Source of the DNA: Streptomyces sp. SirexAA-E
GTDB lineage: Bacteria > Actinomycetota > Actinomycetes > Streptomycetales > Streptomycetaceae
Direction: 5' to 3'
NCBI RefSeq assembly: GCF_000177195.2
Contig: NC_015953.1
Span: forward strand, 3,844,001-3,908,000
DNA: 64,000 nt
Every line of letters starts with the position of its first letter. The stretch's first letter is position 1. The notes under the pieces are model-generated. The model was given only the letters and a program-made list of their open reading frames with translations, had not been told where the DNA came from and searched no databases. The position numbers and the translations under genes are program-made. Positions 41,059 to 49,686 of this stretch are shown here, piece by piece.

Positions 41059-42399
41059 TCAGCTCTGGCGGGCGGCGTTTAGTTCGGCCTTGACCGCGCG
41101 GACGATGAGGCCGGCGGTGTCGCTGGCGACGGTGTATCCGTCGCCGCGCACGACCTCTTCCAAGAGGTCGCGGGACAGACTGCCGTGCTCGTGAAGGAGC
41201 CGGTGGGCATAGTGGCGAAGGACGTCGTCGGTGGCGCGCGGCTTGCTGCCGGGTCGCTTCGGCTTCGACGTGGGGCGCTTGGCCGGTGCGGTGTGCGAGC
41301 CACTGCCCGTGGGTGGTGGAAACGCTTCTGGCGGGCGGACTGTCGTTTCCGGGCTGGAGCGGGTGAGGTCCGGGCGTGCAAATTCCGGGCGGGCGCCCGG
41401 CTGGGGTTCCTTGCCGCCCGGGTCTGCTGGGCGCGGGCAGACGCGGTCCTCTGCCCGCCCGTCGCCTTCCGCCCGATTAGCAGCCTCCGCCCGAGATCGG
41501 TCGGGCTGTGCTGCGGGCCGCCTGGAGGGCGGGGTCCACCGCCCGGGCAGGTTGATGGTGGCCAGATCGGCTGCCTGACGGCGGGTGGCGAGCTGGCGCA
41601 GCAGTTGCTCGTTGCGGAGCGTGTCGGCGTCTACACCGGAGCGGGCGAGGGCCTTGGACAGACGACGCACGGTGCGCCGGCCCTTCCGCCCGGTGCGCTG
41701 CCCGGGCGTCATCTCGGCGAGACGGGCGGCCAGTGCGACGGCTCGGCGCGTGGCCCGCTCATGGACGATCTGGGCGGCGCCCTGGTCCCGCTCGACGATC
41801 CCGAGGCGGGCGAGCAGCCGCTCGCGGGCTTGCCGGATGAGGACGGCTGCGAGCCCGCGGGAGGCGGAGTCGGGTGTGTGCTGGCGCAGCTCGATGCCCA
41901 TGGCCAGGTGCCACAGCACCGCGGCCATCACGGGGCCGGTGAAGGCACGTACGGTGCCCCCGACCGGTCCGGACTCGGCGTACGCGGGGATGGTTTGCAC
42001 TGTGGTTATGGCCCAAACCAGGACTCCGGGCAGCCCGGCCGAGCTCCTCGGCCCGTGCAGATTCTGGCGGGCCATCAGCGCCATCGAGAACAGTGCGAGT
42101 TCAGCGGCTGCGAACATCACGGCGCGTTCGGTGGTGTCACGCATGCCGAGGTGGTGCGCGGCGAACCGCCAGCTCGTGTCGGCGCTGTAGGCGGTGCACA
42201 CGAGTGCCGCCACGGCAGCGGTGACGACTGCTGCCGAAGGCTTCCGCTTCAGATCACGGGCGGGACGACGGCTGCGTCGGGTCCTCAGGCCCGCACGCAG
42301 CAAGCCCGCCGCGACGGCCAAGACGATCACGGCGAGGAGCGGACTGTCGGCGTTCGGGAGCGAGATGGTGGCGAGCGTTTCGGATATTGCGGGGCGCAT
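41059..42399 (-). CDS. Element-encoded membrane protein with C-terminal DNA-transfer-type tail (Spd-like)
   Basis: A 446-residue protein. N-terminal hydrophobic helices lie at about 19-36, 54-71, 86-105, 121-140 and 146-165. A charged region with TPGQRTGRKGRRTVRRLSKA follows, then a long disordered Pro/Arg/Ser stretch and a C-terminal helical domain from about 385. Multi-span proteins of this kind are common in actinobacterial plasmids and integrative elements, where some assist plasmid spread. It sits in the operon between the DnaB-like ATPase and mobC. Exact family not recognised. Confidence 0.6.
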   Translation of the reverse strand: MRPAISETLATISLPNADSPLLAVIVLAVAAGLLRAGLRTRRSRRPARDLKRKPSAAVVTAAVAALVCTAYSADTSWRFAAHHLGMRDTTERAVMFAAAELALFSMALMARQNLHGPRSSAGLPGVLVWAITTVQTIPAYAESGPVGGTVRAFTGPVMAAVLWHLAMGIELRQHTPDSASRGLAAVLIRQARERLLARLGIVERDQGAAQIVHERATRRAVALAARLAEMTPGQRTGRKGRRTVRRLSKALARSGVDADTLRNEQLLRQLATRRQAADLATINLPGRWTPPSRRPAAQPDRSRAEAANRAEGDGRAEDRVCPRPADPGGKEPQPGARPEFARPDLTRSSPETTVRPPEAFPPPTGSGSHTAPAKRPTSKPKRPGSKPRATDDVLRHYAHRLLHEHGSLSRDLLEEVVRGDGYTVASDTAGLIVRAVKAELNAARQS

Positions 42400-42431
42400 G
42401 TACGGGGCTACTCCGTGACAGGGCAGGGAAG

Positions 42432-42630
42432 ACGATCACGGCGTTCACGGAGGGGGCGTACACGCGGGCCCCCTTCTAAAGGGGGGCCCGCGCGTGATCG
42501 CTCGAGTGTGTGAGCGGCGTGAACGCTCGCGTGATCGCTTGACCTGCGGTTCTTCTGTGAGCGTGTGCGCTGTGAGCGGTTCACGACGGTCTGCGACTGT
42601 GGGGGTCGCGTGCACGGTCGCGTGAACGCT
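42432..42630. repeat. Iteron-like array and hairpin (candidate replication or transfer origin)
   Basis: The 11-mer GCGTGAWCGCT occurs exactly at 42492, 42517, 42529 and 42620. Degenerate inverted copies lie at about 42432-42450 (GATCACGGCGTTCACGG). A strong imperfect palindrome lies between them at 42459-42496, with arms GCGGGCCCCCTT and AGGGGGGCCCGC. Related GTGAGCG words lie at 42557-42585. The array sits directly downstream of the ATPase gene and upstream of the membrane-protein gene. Confidence 0.6.
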
Positions 42631-42651
42631 CCTACAGGGGCGGAGCGAGGA

Positions 42652-44169
42652 TCAGCCCACGGAGATGAGGTGGCGAGCGGAGGCGTAGTAGCGGGCCTGC
42701 TGGCCGCCTCCGACACCTCCGGCGATGCCGTCGGTCTTGGTGGCAAGGCTGCTGTCGACGAGGCGGCTGAGATGGCGTCGCGCCTTCTCGACATCGGCTC
42801 GCTCGGGATCGCCACCGACGAGGATGGTGGCCAGTTCGCGTGCGGTCAGCCCGCCCGGGGCGTTCCGCAGCAGGACGGCGGGGTCCTTGGTGGGGTCGAC
42901 GGTGGTGGTCCCACGTACATGGTCGTGGGTGACATCCAGGGGGCCGACTTCGCCGGTGGGCGTCTTGAGGTGATGCAGAGTCACCGCAGGGTCGCCTGCC
43001 CTGCCGGTGACGAACAGGACGCTGCCCGCGCCGGCGGTGAACCAGGTGGACCCGTAGACCTGGTCCAGGCTGGGGCGCTGGCCGCGTGGTGCGTCGGCGG
43101 TCGCCTTGCGCTGGTGGTGCAGTTCCAGGATCTCCACCCCGTTGCGCAGAGCGCGCATACGGGCGTTGTGGAAGGCGACCGCGAGGCTGTCGTCGACCAT
43201 CGTGCTGACCGCGTCCTTGAGGCTGTCGATCACGATGGTGTCAGCCTGGTGGGCGGCGGCGAGGTCGGCGAGGAGGTCGGGTTCCTTGTCGAGGGTGGTG
43301 GGCAGCGGGCCCTCCCAGACCACGAGCCGCTCGCGGAGGATCTTCTCGTCGGTGGGGAAGACGCGGCGGGCCATGGCCTTGGCGATCTGTTTGGGGCGAT
43401 CCATCGCCAGGTAGAGCACGCGCCTGCTGGGGGCTACGGGCATCTCCAGGACGGTCTCCGTCAGGCCGAGGCGAGCGAAGATCACCTGATGGGCCAGCGT
43501 CGTCTTGCCGACGCCCGGAGCGCCGACGATCATCAGGCTCTCGCCAGGGGCCCAGACGGTCTTCTCGCCCGTGCCCCACAAGGGCTCGGCGTTCGCGCCG
43601 CTCTCTTTGACGAACGACCATCCGTCGGTGGCGAAGCGGGACAACCGCCCCTGGCCCGACGCGAGTGCGCGTTCGCGTTCGGCGCGTACTTCCGTCTCGA
43701 TCTCGCTGCGGATCGCCTCGGGATCGGCGCCGGGCTCCCGGACCCGCTGGAGAGTGCGCACGGCTGAGGTCACCAGGCGGCGCAGGTCCGCCTTGGCGCG
43801 GACGATCTCCGCGTGATACTCCGCGCTGCTGGTGCCGTAGGGGGCATCGGCTAGCTGGGACACGTAGACGGGGCCGCCCACGCGCTGAAGGTCGCCCTGC
43901 TGCTGGAGCAGCTCGGTGAGGACGATCGGGTCGGTCGGCTTGTCCTCGCGATGCTGCGCGAGGAGCGCCCGCCAGATGGTCTCGTGCGCGGGCCGGTAGA
44001 AGGCGTCATCGCCGAGGATGGGCCTGACCGCGGCGATGATGCCGGGTTTGTGCATGCAGGCACCGAGGACCGCGCACTCGGCGTCCAGGTTGAACGGCTG
44101 CTCCGTCGGGGTGGAGCCTTCGTCGAAGCGGGATGGCGTCTGGGAGGGCAGGGTCGTACCCTGGTTCAC
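42652..44169 (-). CDS. DnaB-like/RecA-fold replicative ATPase of the element
   Basis: A 505-residue protein with three parts. A DnaB N-terminal-type domain (NLDAECAVLGACMHKPGIIA, about residues 27-125) comes first. A RecA-fold ATPase follows with Walker A MIVGAPGVGKTTLAHQVI (about 213-230) and Walker B TIVIDSLKDAV. Last is a C-terminal winged helix (LTARELATILVGGDPE). This suggests a replication helicase or RepA-like initiator. The GTG at 44169 was chosen because GAGGAG lies six bases upstream; an upstream ATG lacks a ribosome site. The 21-bp operator-like site at 44225 lies 56 bases before this start. Confidence 0.78.
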   Translation of the reverse strand: MNQGTTLPSQTPSRFDEGSTPTEQPFNLDAECAVLGACMHKPGIIAAVRPILGDDAFYRPAHETIWRALLAQHREDKPTDPIVLTELLQQQGDLQRVGGPVYVSQLADAPYGTSSAEYHAEIVRAKADLRRLVTSAVRTLQRVREPGADPEAIRSEIETEVRAERERALASGQGRLSRFATDGWSFVKESGANAEPLWGTGEKTVWAPGESLMIVGAPGVGKTTLAHQVIFARLGLTETVLEMPVAPSRRVLYLAMDRPKQIAKAMARRVFPTDEKILRERLVVWEGPLPTTLDKEPDLLADLAAAHQADTIVIDSLKDAVSTMVDDSLAVAFHNARMRALRNGVEILELHHQRKATADAPRGQRPSLDQVYGSTWFTAGAGSVLFVTGRAGDPAVTLHHLKTPTGEVGPLDVTHDHVRGTTTVDPTKDPAVLLRNAPGGLTARELATILVGGDPERADVEKARRHLSRLVDSSLATKTDGIAGGVGGGQQARYYASARHLISVG

Positions 44170-44445
44170 GGAGCTCCTCACCCGGAAGGCCATATGGGGC
44201 GGCAACCCCGGCCTTCGGTTTCGATCGTTCAGGGATGGATGGTTGTGCGGTGGAGCCTCTACTTCGGCCCCGGTGTTCGTAGCACCGGGGCCGCTTGCAT
44301 GTGCGGTTCCGTCCGTCGTTGTGCGGCGGAGTACGACCATAGCCGAGATTTTCGGCAACGCAATGCCTTGCATTTCAATCCGCAACGATGTTTAGTTGCG
44401 GATGCTGGATCGGTCGGATCTGTCGTCGTGAGAAGGGAGGCGCGA
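44170..44445. other. Divergent control region between ATPase and XRE genes
   Basis: 276 bases holding the operator-like site (44225-44245), a perfect hairpin at 44265-44293 (CGGCCCCGGTG ... CACCGGGGCCG), and a low-GC stretch at 44330-44400 (CATTTCAATCCGCAACGATG). The low-GC stretch probably contains the XRE promoter. AGGGAGG at 44434-44440 is the XRE ribosome site. Confidence 0.5.
44225..44245. promoter_or_regulatory. Operator-like 21-bp site, left copy
   Basis: A 21-base sequence containing AGGGATGGATGG that is the exact reverse complement of 45058-45078. Read toward the ATPase gene, it ends 56 bases before the GTG, in the same orientation as the other copy has toward the excisionase gene. 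Confidence 0.6.
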
Positions 44446-44985
44446 GTGAGCAGCGAGGAAGGCGCGGAGCGCGCCGGCCCAGGTCGGCCGGTGCCGGAAG
44501 ACCACGTCGCCGCACGCGTCAAGCTGGAACGCGAGGTCCGCGGTTGGAGCACGGTGAAGCTCGCCGAGGAGATGGCCGCCGTCGGCCATCCGATTAACCA
44601 GTCCGCGATCTGGCGCATCGAGAGCGGCAAGCCCCGTCGCAGGGTCAACCTCGACGAGGCGCTCGGCTTCTGCAAGGTTTTCGACCTCACCATGCAGGAC
44701 CTGACCGGACCACCGGACGAGCTGGCCACGCCCCGTATCCGCCAGCTCGCGCAGGAGTACGTCCAGATGACCCGGGAGTACCACCAGCTGCGAGCGGCGA
44801 TCGACCGGAACCAGATGCACCTGGGCGAGATCCAGAGGGAACTCGATGCCTACGGGGACAAGGGACCCGAGCGGAGAGGGCAGGTCGACGAGCTCCTCCG
44901 GCTCGAAGAGCGAGCGTTGATGAGAAGCATGCACCCGTCCCGGGCCCACCTGCGAATGCAGGGGCAGCCCCCCGCCAGCGAATAG
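44446..44985 (+). CDS. XRE-family regulator of the element core
   Basis: A 179-residue protein. The helix-turn-helix is near residues 35-75 (STVKLAEEMAAVGHPINQSA, then IWRIESGKPRR), of lambda-Cro/XRE type. The C-terminal half is a charged coiled-coil-like helix (EYVQMTREYHQLRAAIDRNQ) suited to dimerisation. The GTG at 44446 has AGGGAGG five bases upstream. It sits between the ATPase gene (divergent) and the xis-int pair (same strand). Matched 21-bp sites flank it. It is probably the switch between quiet integration and excision/replication. Confidence 0.8.
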   Translation: MSSEEGAERAGPGRPVPEDHVAARVKLEREVRGWSTVKLAEEMAAVGHPINQSAIWRIESGKPRRRVNLDEALGFCKVFDLTMQDLTGPPDELATPRIRQLAQEYVQMTREYHQLRAAIDRNQMHLGEIQRELDAYGDKGPERRGQVDELLRLEERALMRSMHPSRAHLRMQGQPPASE

Positions 44986-45057
44986 CCGGCCACTGCCCCT
45001 TCCACGGCGTTTCGAACGCCGAGAACACCACACGTGGCGACCTCCGTCGCCGACGAT

Positions 45058-45078
45058 CAACCATCCATCCCTGAACGA
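45058..45078. promoter_or_regulatory. Operator-like 21-bp site, right copy
   Basis: Exact reverse complement of 44225-44245; contains CCATCCATCCCTGAACG. It ends 69 bases before the excisionase ATG at 45148, a position expected for a promoter operator. Confidence 0.6.
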
Positions 45079-45147
45079 CACCACCGGCCAGGCCGACGGG
45101 AGTTGCCGCTCCCGCGACGCCGCGAGGCTGGCGGGAGGAGTATCCCC

Positions 45148-45444
45148 ATGCCGCAGCCCACGCTGCCCATTTCCCAGATAGCCCAGCTTCTGGACGTACC
45201 CGAAGACGCCCTGCGCACCTTGATGGTCGAACGCCGATCCGTCGGCGACACGACCTTGGTCGCCCTGACCGTCTCCGAGGCCGCCCGTCGAATCGGCATC
45301 GGCCGCACCAAGCTCTACGAGTACGTCTCCTCCGGCGAGATCGCCTCCGTCAAGATCGGGAGCTTGCGCCGCATCCCAGCTGAAGCAGTGAACGAGTTCT
45401 TGTCCCGCCGCCTGTCGGCGACCGACTTCGGGGCCGCCGCGTGA
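45148..45444 (+). CDS. xis: Excisionase / helix-turn-helix recombination directionality factor
   Basis: A 98-residue protein with a MerR/excisionase-type winged helix: LTVSEAARRIGIGRTKLYEY and VSSGEIASVKIGSLRRIPAE (about residues 46-85). Such proteins bend DNA at att sites and favour excision. The ATG at 45148 has GGGAGGAG seven bases upstream and is the correct start, because the upstream extension is Arg-rich. The stop overlaps the integrase GTG (GTGA), the standard actinobacterial xis-int order. Confidence 0.85.
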   Translation: MPQPTLPISQIAQLLDVPEDALRTLMVERRSVGDTTLVALTVSEAARRIGIGRTKLYEYVSSGEIASVKIGSLRRIPAEAVNEFLSRRLSATDFGAAA

Positions 45445-47207
45445 CTCGCGCCTCCGAATCGAAGTCCCGCCAGCCCAACGGCGGCTCCTCGATCTTCCAC
45501 GGCAAGGACGGTCGTTGGCACGGCTACGTCACCGTGGGCGTCAAGGACGACGGCAAGCCGGATCGGCGCCATGTCAGCCGTAAGACTCGCCCTGAGGTCA
45601 CCAGGGTCGTCCGCGAGCTGGAGCGTCAGCGCGACAAGGGGACGGTCCGCAGGGCCGGCCAGAGCTGGACGCTGGAGACCTGGCTGACGCATTGGGTGGA
45701 AAACATCGCCGCCGCGCACGTCTCGGAGAACACCATCGACGGCTACCGCGTCGCGGTGAACCATCACCTCATCCCCGGCCTCGGTGCCCACCGCCTGGAG
45801 AAGCTGCAACCCGAGCACCTGGAGCGCTTCTACAAGAAGATGCAGGACAGCGGCAGCAGCGCCGGGACCGCCCACCAAGTCCACCGCACCCTGCGCACCG
45901 CCCTCAACGAGGCGGTCCGCCGCGCCCACCTCGCGGTCAATCCCGCCACGATCGCCAAGGCCCCGCGCCTGGAAGAGGAGGAGGTCGAGCCGTACTCGGT
46001 CGAGGAGGTCCAGCACCTTCTCGCCGAGGCCGCCAAGCACCGCAACACCGCCCGCTGGGTCATTGCGCTCGCCCTCGGCCTGCGTCAAGGGGAGGTCCTC
46101 GGCATGCAGTGGGGTGACGTCGACTTCGACCTCGGCGTCATCCGCGTACGGCGCGGCCGGTTGCGGCCCCGCTACAAGCACGGCTGCGGCGAACGCTGCG
46201 GACGTAAGCCTGGCTTTTGTCCCCAGAAGATCAACACCCGACGTGAGACGAAGAACGCCAAGTCCCGCGCCGGCCAGCGGCCCATCGGAGCCCCGGACGA
46301 ACTCCTGCAACTCCTGCGCCAGCACAAGGAGGAGCAGGCCCGCGAGCGGGCCCGGGCCCGGGACCTGTGGACGGAGAAGGGGTACGTGTTCACCTCGCCC
46401 ACCGGCGAGCCCTTGAACCCGAACACGGACTTCCACAAGTGGAAGGAGCTGTTGAAGGCCGCTGGCGTCCGCGACGCCCGCCTCCACGACGCCCGCCACA
46501 CCGCGGCGACCGTCCTGCTCATCCTCGGCGTCCCCGACGCGGTCGTCGACGCCATCATGGGCTGGGAGCCCGGCAAGTCCGCCCGGATGCGCCGCCGCTA
46601 CCAGCACTTGACCAGCCGCGTCCTCAAGGACACCGCCGCCAAGGTCGGCGGCCTTCTGTGGGGCACGGACGAGACGGCGGGAAGCGCGGCTCCGGAGGCT
46701 GGCCAGAGCCCCGTCCCCGCTGAGCTGGTGGTGCACGTCGCCCGCCTTGGCGAGCGGCGAGTTCCCTTCCTCCACCGCGAGTACGCCGATGAAGTCGTCG
46801 CACGATGGAGCGAGGACTGGCCCGACCACACCGCCGAGGTCGAGGAATGGGACCGCTGGCGCTGGGAACACCAAGGCCCCGGCGGTGCGAGCGCCATCCG
46901 CGACCGCGTACCGGAGCGGTCCGTGGTCTTTCACGCCCGGGCCTTGTTCCTCCCCGGCGGCGACCGCATGGCGACCGGACTTCCCGAACAGTGGTCGGTG
47001 CCGGCCTGGGACTTCGAGACCGACCGCTACACCGACCGCGCCTCGGCTTGGCGCACGGCCCGACGGCCCGGCGCGGGCCAAGAGGTCGAGGCCCAGGTGC
47101 GAGGCACGGACAAGGACGCCGTGGAGGCGGCCTTCGCCGAAGCGTGCGCACAGGCTGTGGACCGTGCTCGTCATCCGGGGAGGTACGGCGACACCGACGA
47201 GTGGTAG
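45441..47207 (+). CDS. int: Tyrosine site-specific integrase with extended C-terminus
   Basis: A 588-residue tyrosine recombinase. An N-terminal AP2-like arm-binding region comes first (about 18-60), then a SAM-like core-binding domain (about 75-165). The catalytic domain has R in ALGLRQGEVLGM (near 215), H-x2-R in LHDARHTAATVLL (near 350) and the nucleophile in RRRYQHL (near 392). A Cys-rich insert, HGCGERCGRKPGFCPQ (about 250-265), interrupts the catalytic domain. About 170 residues follow the normal end. It should recombine the 78-bp att repeats in tRNA-Ser. Confidence 0.9.
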   Translation: MTRASESKSRQPNGGSSIFHGKDGRWHGYVTVGVKDDGKPDRRHVSRKTRPEVTRVVRELERQRDKGTVRRAGQSWTLETWLTHWVENIAAAHVSENTIDGYRVAVNHHLIPGLGAHRLEKLQPEHLERFYKKMQDSGSSAGTAHQVHRTLRTALNEAVRRAHLAVNPATIAKAPRLEEEEVEPYSVEEVQHLLAEAAKHRNTARWVIALALGLRQGEVLGMQWGDVDFDLGVIRVRRGRLRPRYKHGCGERCGRKPGFCPQKINTRRETKNAKSRAGQRPIGAPDELLQLLRQHKEEQARERARARDLWTEKGYVFTSPTGEPLNPNTDFHKWKELLKAAGVRDARLHDARHTAATVLLILGVPDAVVDAIMGWEPGKSARMRRRYQHLTSRVLKDTAAKVGGLLWGTDETAGSAAPEAGQSPVPAELVVHVARLGERRVPFLHREYADEVVARWSEDWPDHTAEVEEWDRWRWEHQGPGGASAIRDRVPERSVVFHARALFLPGGDRMATGLPEQWSVPAWDFETDRYTDRASAWRTARRPGAGQEVEAQVRGTDKDAVEAAFAEACAQAVDRARHPGRYGDTDEW

Positions 47208-47241
47208 CTGCGCGGATTGTGCAGCCGAGCTGGACAAGCGA

Positions 47242-47276
47242 CAGGGGGCCCCGACCGAGCCGGTCGGGGCCCCCTG
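47242..47276 (+). terminator. Terminator after the integrase gene
   Basis: A perfect 15-bp stem, CAGGGGGCCCCGACC with GGTCGGGGCCCCCTG, with a 5-base loop, 34 bases after the integrase stop. The next 70 bases contain repeated GCGCCG words. Confidence 0.75.
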
Positions 47277-47389
47277 CGCCGTGCTCCCATTGGCCAGCAT
47301 CGCCGAGTCGCGCCGTTCCGCGCCGAACTGCGCCGAACCGCGCCGGATGTGGTTTACTTGCCATGCTGCGACTGAAGGAGGTGTGCGGC

Positions 47390-48007
47390 TTGGCGACAGA
47401 TGCCCAGCTGCCCGACTGGGCCAACGAGAAGATGCCGACCAAGGTCCGAGTCGCCTTGTGGCTTGCGACCCAGGTGGGGGAAGGGAACGTCTTCAGTAAG
47501 GATCAACTGAGGACGGCGTTTCCTGCTGCCGCGCAGATCGACCGCCGAGTGCGGGAGCTTCGTAACCACGACTGGGTGATCGCGACCAGTCGTGACGACG
47601 TGAGCCTGGCGCCGCATGAGATGCGGTTTGTTCGGGCGGGGGCGCTGATCTGGGAACCGGGGGTGCGTGCGGAGCTTCGAGAGCAGTCGCGCGCGCTGGC
47701 CCCGCCGCGTACGGCCGATCCTGAGCACTACTTCGAGACTCGAGCCCTGACGACTATCCGGCAAGCGACGGACCCCGAGGCGGTTTGGGAGCGGCTGCAG
47801 GAACTCTCCCGGGATGAGAAGTCGATCATCCTGGCCTGGATCGCCATGGGTCGGCGACCTAGTTCCCCAGTGGAACTCGCATGGCGCGCTTACCGAAGCC
47901 TGCCCGAGGCGCGGCGTCGAGAAATGGCCGCGAGGCTTGGTGAACTCGTCAGCTCCGAGCTGCACGACGAATCGCTTGCACCTGATGAACGCAGCGTTGA
48001 GCGCTGA
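47390..48007 (+). CDS. Hypothetical protein with winged-helix-like N-terminus
   Basis: A 205-residue protein of unknown function. The N-terminal half (KVRVALWLATQVGEGNVFSK ... IDRRVRELRNHDWVIATS) resembles a winged helix used in restriction-type or plasmid proteins. The C-terminal half is helical and charged. The TTG at 47390 was chosen because a strong AAGGAGGTG lies seven bases before it; an ATG at 47363 is the alternative. It lies between integrase and a small gene, near attR. It may be a regulator or defence component; no function is assigned. Confidence 0.65.
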   Translation: MATDAQLPDWANEKMPTKVRVALWLATQVGEGNVFSKDQLRTAFPAAAQIDRRVRELRNHDWVIATSRDDVSLAPHEMRFVRAGALIWEPGVRAELREQSRALAPPRTADPEHYFETRALTTIRQATDPEAVWERLQELSRDEKSIILAWIAMGRRPSSPVELAWRAYRSLPEARRREMAARLGELVSSELHDESLAPDERSVER

Positions 48008-48097
48008 CCCACATACTTCCGCCGGATCCCGTGTCACCTTCCACAGATCTCCGGGGTCCGGCGGATGGTCCAACCCATCTGAACGAGGAGAAGAACC

Positions 48098-48283
48098 ATG
48101 TCCAGTATGCGTGTCCCGGTGGTCGGAAGCGAGCGGCCGCCCAGGTTCGAGATGTTCGTCGCGGCCGTCGCCGTCGGTTACGCGGCGGGATACACCACCG
48201 GCATCGGCAGCGAGGCCCAGCAGGTGCTCGGATCCGTGACGGTCACGGCGATCGCGTGGCTCTGGGACAAGTGGCGCCGCTGA
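48098..48283 (+). CDS. Small hypothetical protein (61 aa) with one hydrophobic segment
   Basis: A 61-residue product with GAGGAGAAGAACC just before the ATG, a good ribosome site. The middle (FVAAVAVGYAAGYTTGIG) and the end (SVTVTAIAWLWDKWRR) are hydrophobic, so membrane association is possible. It is followed by a hairpin terminator. No family recognised. Confidence 0.55.
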   Translation: MSSMRVPVVGSERPPRFEMFVAAVAVGYAAGYTTGIGSEAQQVLGSVTVTAIAWLWDKWRR

Positions 48284-48327
48284 TCACCAGCATGGTCGGC
48301 CGCTGATCTCCGGCCGACTCCTTACGG

Positions 48328-48354
48328 CCGGCCCCGCGAACTTCGGGGCCGGCT
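48328..48354 (+). terminator. Terminator hairpin after the small gene
   Basis: Stem GCCGGCCCCG with CGGGGCCGGC and a 7-base loop, in the gap before the nuclease gene. Confidence 0.65.
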
Positions 48355-48415
48355 ACCAGACTTCGAGCCCATATGCGCCCTGTTGAGTGTCAGTGGTCGT
48401 TCCTATGGTGGAGGA

Positions 48416-49678
48416 ATGGCTAATGGGGTGTGGCACACCGGATATGGCATAGAGATCAATCTGTCCCTGCCCGACCTCGGTCACCCGGACCGTCCCGATC
48501 TGCTCCAAGAGATCACCGCCCGCGTCGCCGAACGCGATCCGCAGTTGCTCGAGTGCCTGGCGCACCACGACAAGCGGGAGTGCCAGTCGGAGTCGGGCGG
48601 TAAATCGCCCTGGATGTTCATCCGTCGAGGGCGCGTGGGTGGCCGACGGCCGCTCGTCGCCTCGCACCTGCCGATCACGCACAAGGCGACGCCGGCGGAG
48701 AGCGCACAGCACAAGGCCACCAAGGAGCGGATCGTCGAGACCGCCGGGCGGTATGGCCTGGACGCCGAGGCTGAGGTTCCCATCGGCAACCGGCGCAGCA
48801 TTTCGGACGCCGTAGTCGTCGGACTCGGCGGCACGCGGATCGGCTGGGAGATCCAGTACCACCACCTCAGTCCCAGCAGCGTGCACCGGCGCTCGGTCAA
48901 CGCCGTGGAGCACGGCATCACTCCCCTCTGGGTAGCGAAGGACCGGACGGCCTCCCTGATCGACCGCGCTCCGTGGGCGCGGGTCGACGACATGCCGTGG
49001 AAGGACATCGCCGACGGCAAGGAGATGGTGATCCGCGGTGGGTACCGGCACCTCGAAGTCTGGAAGTGCGTAGCGAGCAGCGAGCGCCACTGCCTCATCA
49101 GCGAGGGCGCCGGCCATTGTGGCGCGATTCACGCGGACTGGTTCGTGCCCGCGCTGTGCCTCCCGGAGAAGAAGCCGGTCTTCATCGAGGACTTGGTCCT
49201 GCAGAGCGCCACAGGTGAGAGCGTCCCGGTCTACGTGCCCAACCGAGGAAGCGGCCGTGCCGGTCGGCATATGTGGGTCTCGGCCGACGACTGCGGGCTG
49301 TGGCAGGAGCTCATCGGCGAAAAGACGCCTCTTCCCGCAGCCCCGGTTGAAGAGGAGGACGACACGATCACCTTTGCCGAGCAGGAAATCGACCGCGCCT
49401 GCCGAGCGGGGGAGGAGGGCTGGTTCGTCAGCGACGGCCGGCCCATCCGTGACCTCGACCAGCCGACCGGCGGCTTTACGCTTCCCCGCATGCCGGTCCA
49501 GCGGTCCCGCGACCCGATGCGGATCACCACCGTGGAACGCGCCGCCGCCTCCGCCGCTCTGGGGTGTCCGCCGTGGGAGCTCGGGCTGTGCGCCGGCTGC
49601 GGCCAGATGATGCGACGCTACGGGCGCAACGCCGCCATGTACTGCAACGTGTGCCGGTCCGTCCTCAACGGGCGATAG
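48416..49678 (+). CDS. CoiA-like PD-(D/E)xK nuclease-domain protein with C-terminal zinc ribbon
   Basis: A 420-residue protein. The region VPIGNRRSISDAVVVGLGGT followed by RIGWEIQYHHLSPSSVHRRS (about residues 122-161) matches the CoiA-type nuclease pattern, with D and E-x-Q as candidate metal ligands; GITPLWV follows as in CoiA. The C-terminus has four cysteines in two pairs (LCAGCGQMM and YCNVCRSVL), a zinc ribbon. The ATG at 48416 immediately follows GGAGGA; a GTG at 48428 has better spacing and may be the true start. It is the last element gene before attR. It may act in DNA uptake, recombination or defence. Confidence 0.68.
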   Translation: MANGVWHTGYGIEINLSLPDLGHPDRPDLLQEITARVAERDPQLLECLAHHDKRECQSESGGKSPWMFIRRGRVGGRRPLVASHLPITHKATPAESAQHKATKERIVETAGRYGLDAEAEVPIGNRRSISDAVVVGLGGTRIGWEIQYHHLSPSSVHRRSVNAVEHGITPLWVAKDRTASLIDRAPWARVDDMPWKDIADGKEMVIRGGYRHLEVWKCVASSERHCLISEGAGHCGAIHADWFVPALCLPEKKPVFIEDLVLQSATGESVPVYVPNRGSGRAGRHMWVSADDCGLWQELIGEKTPLPAAPVEEEDDTITFAEQEIDRACRAGEEGWFVSDGRPIRDLDQPTGGFTLPRMPVQRSRDPMRITTVERAAASAALGCPPWELGLCAGCGQMMRRYGRNAAMYCNVCRSVLNGR

Positions 49679-49686
49679 CCGGGAAC

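Noticed and set aside
47308..47348. GCGCCG repeats after the integrase as a regulatory array
   Set aside because: The words are short, imperfect and expected by chance in such GC-rich sequence.
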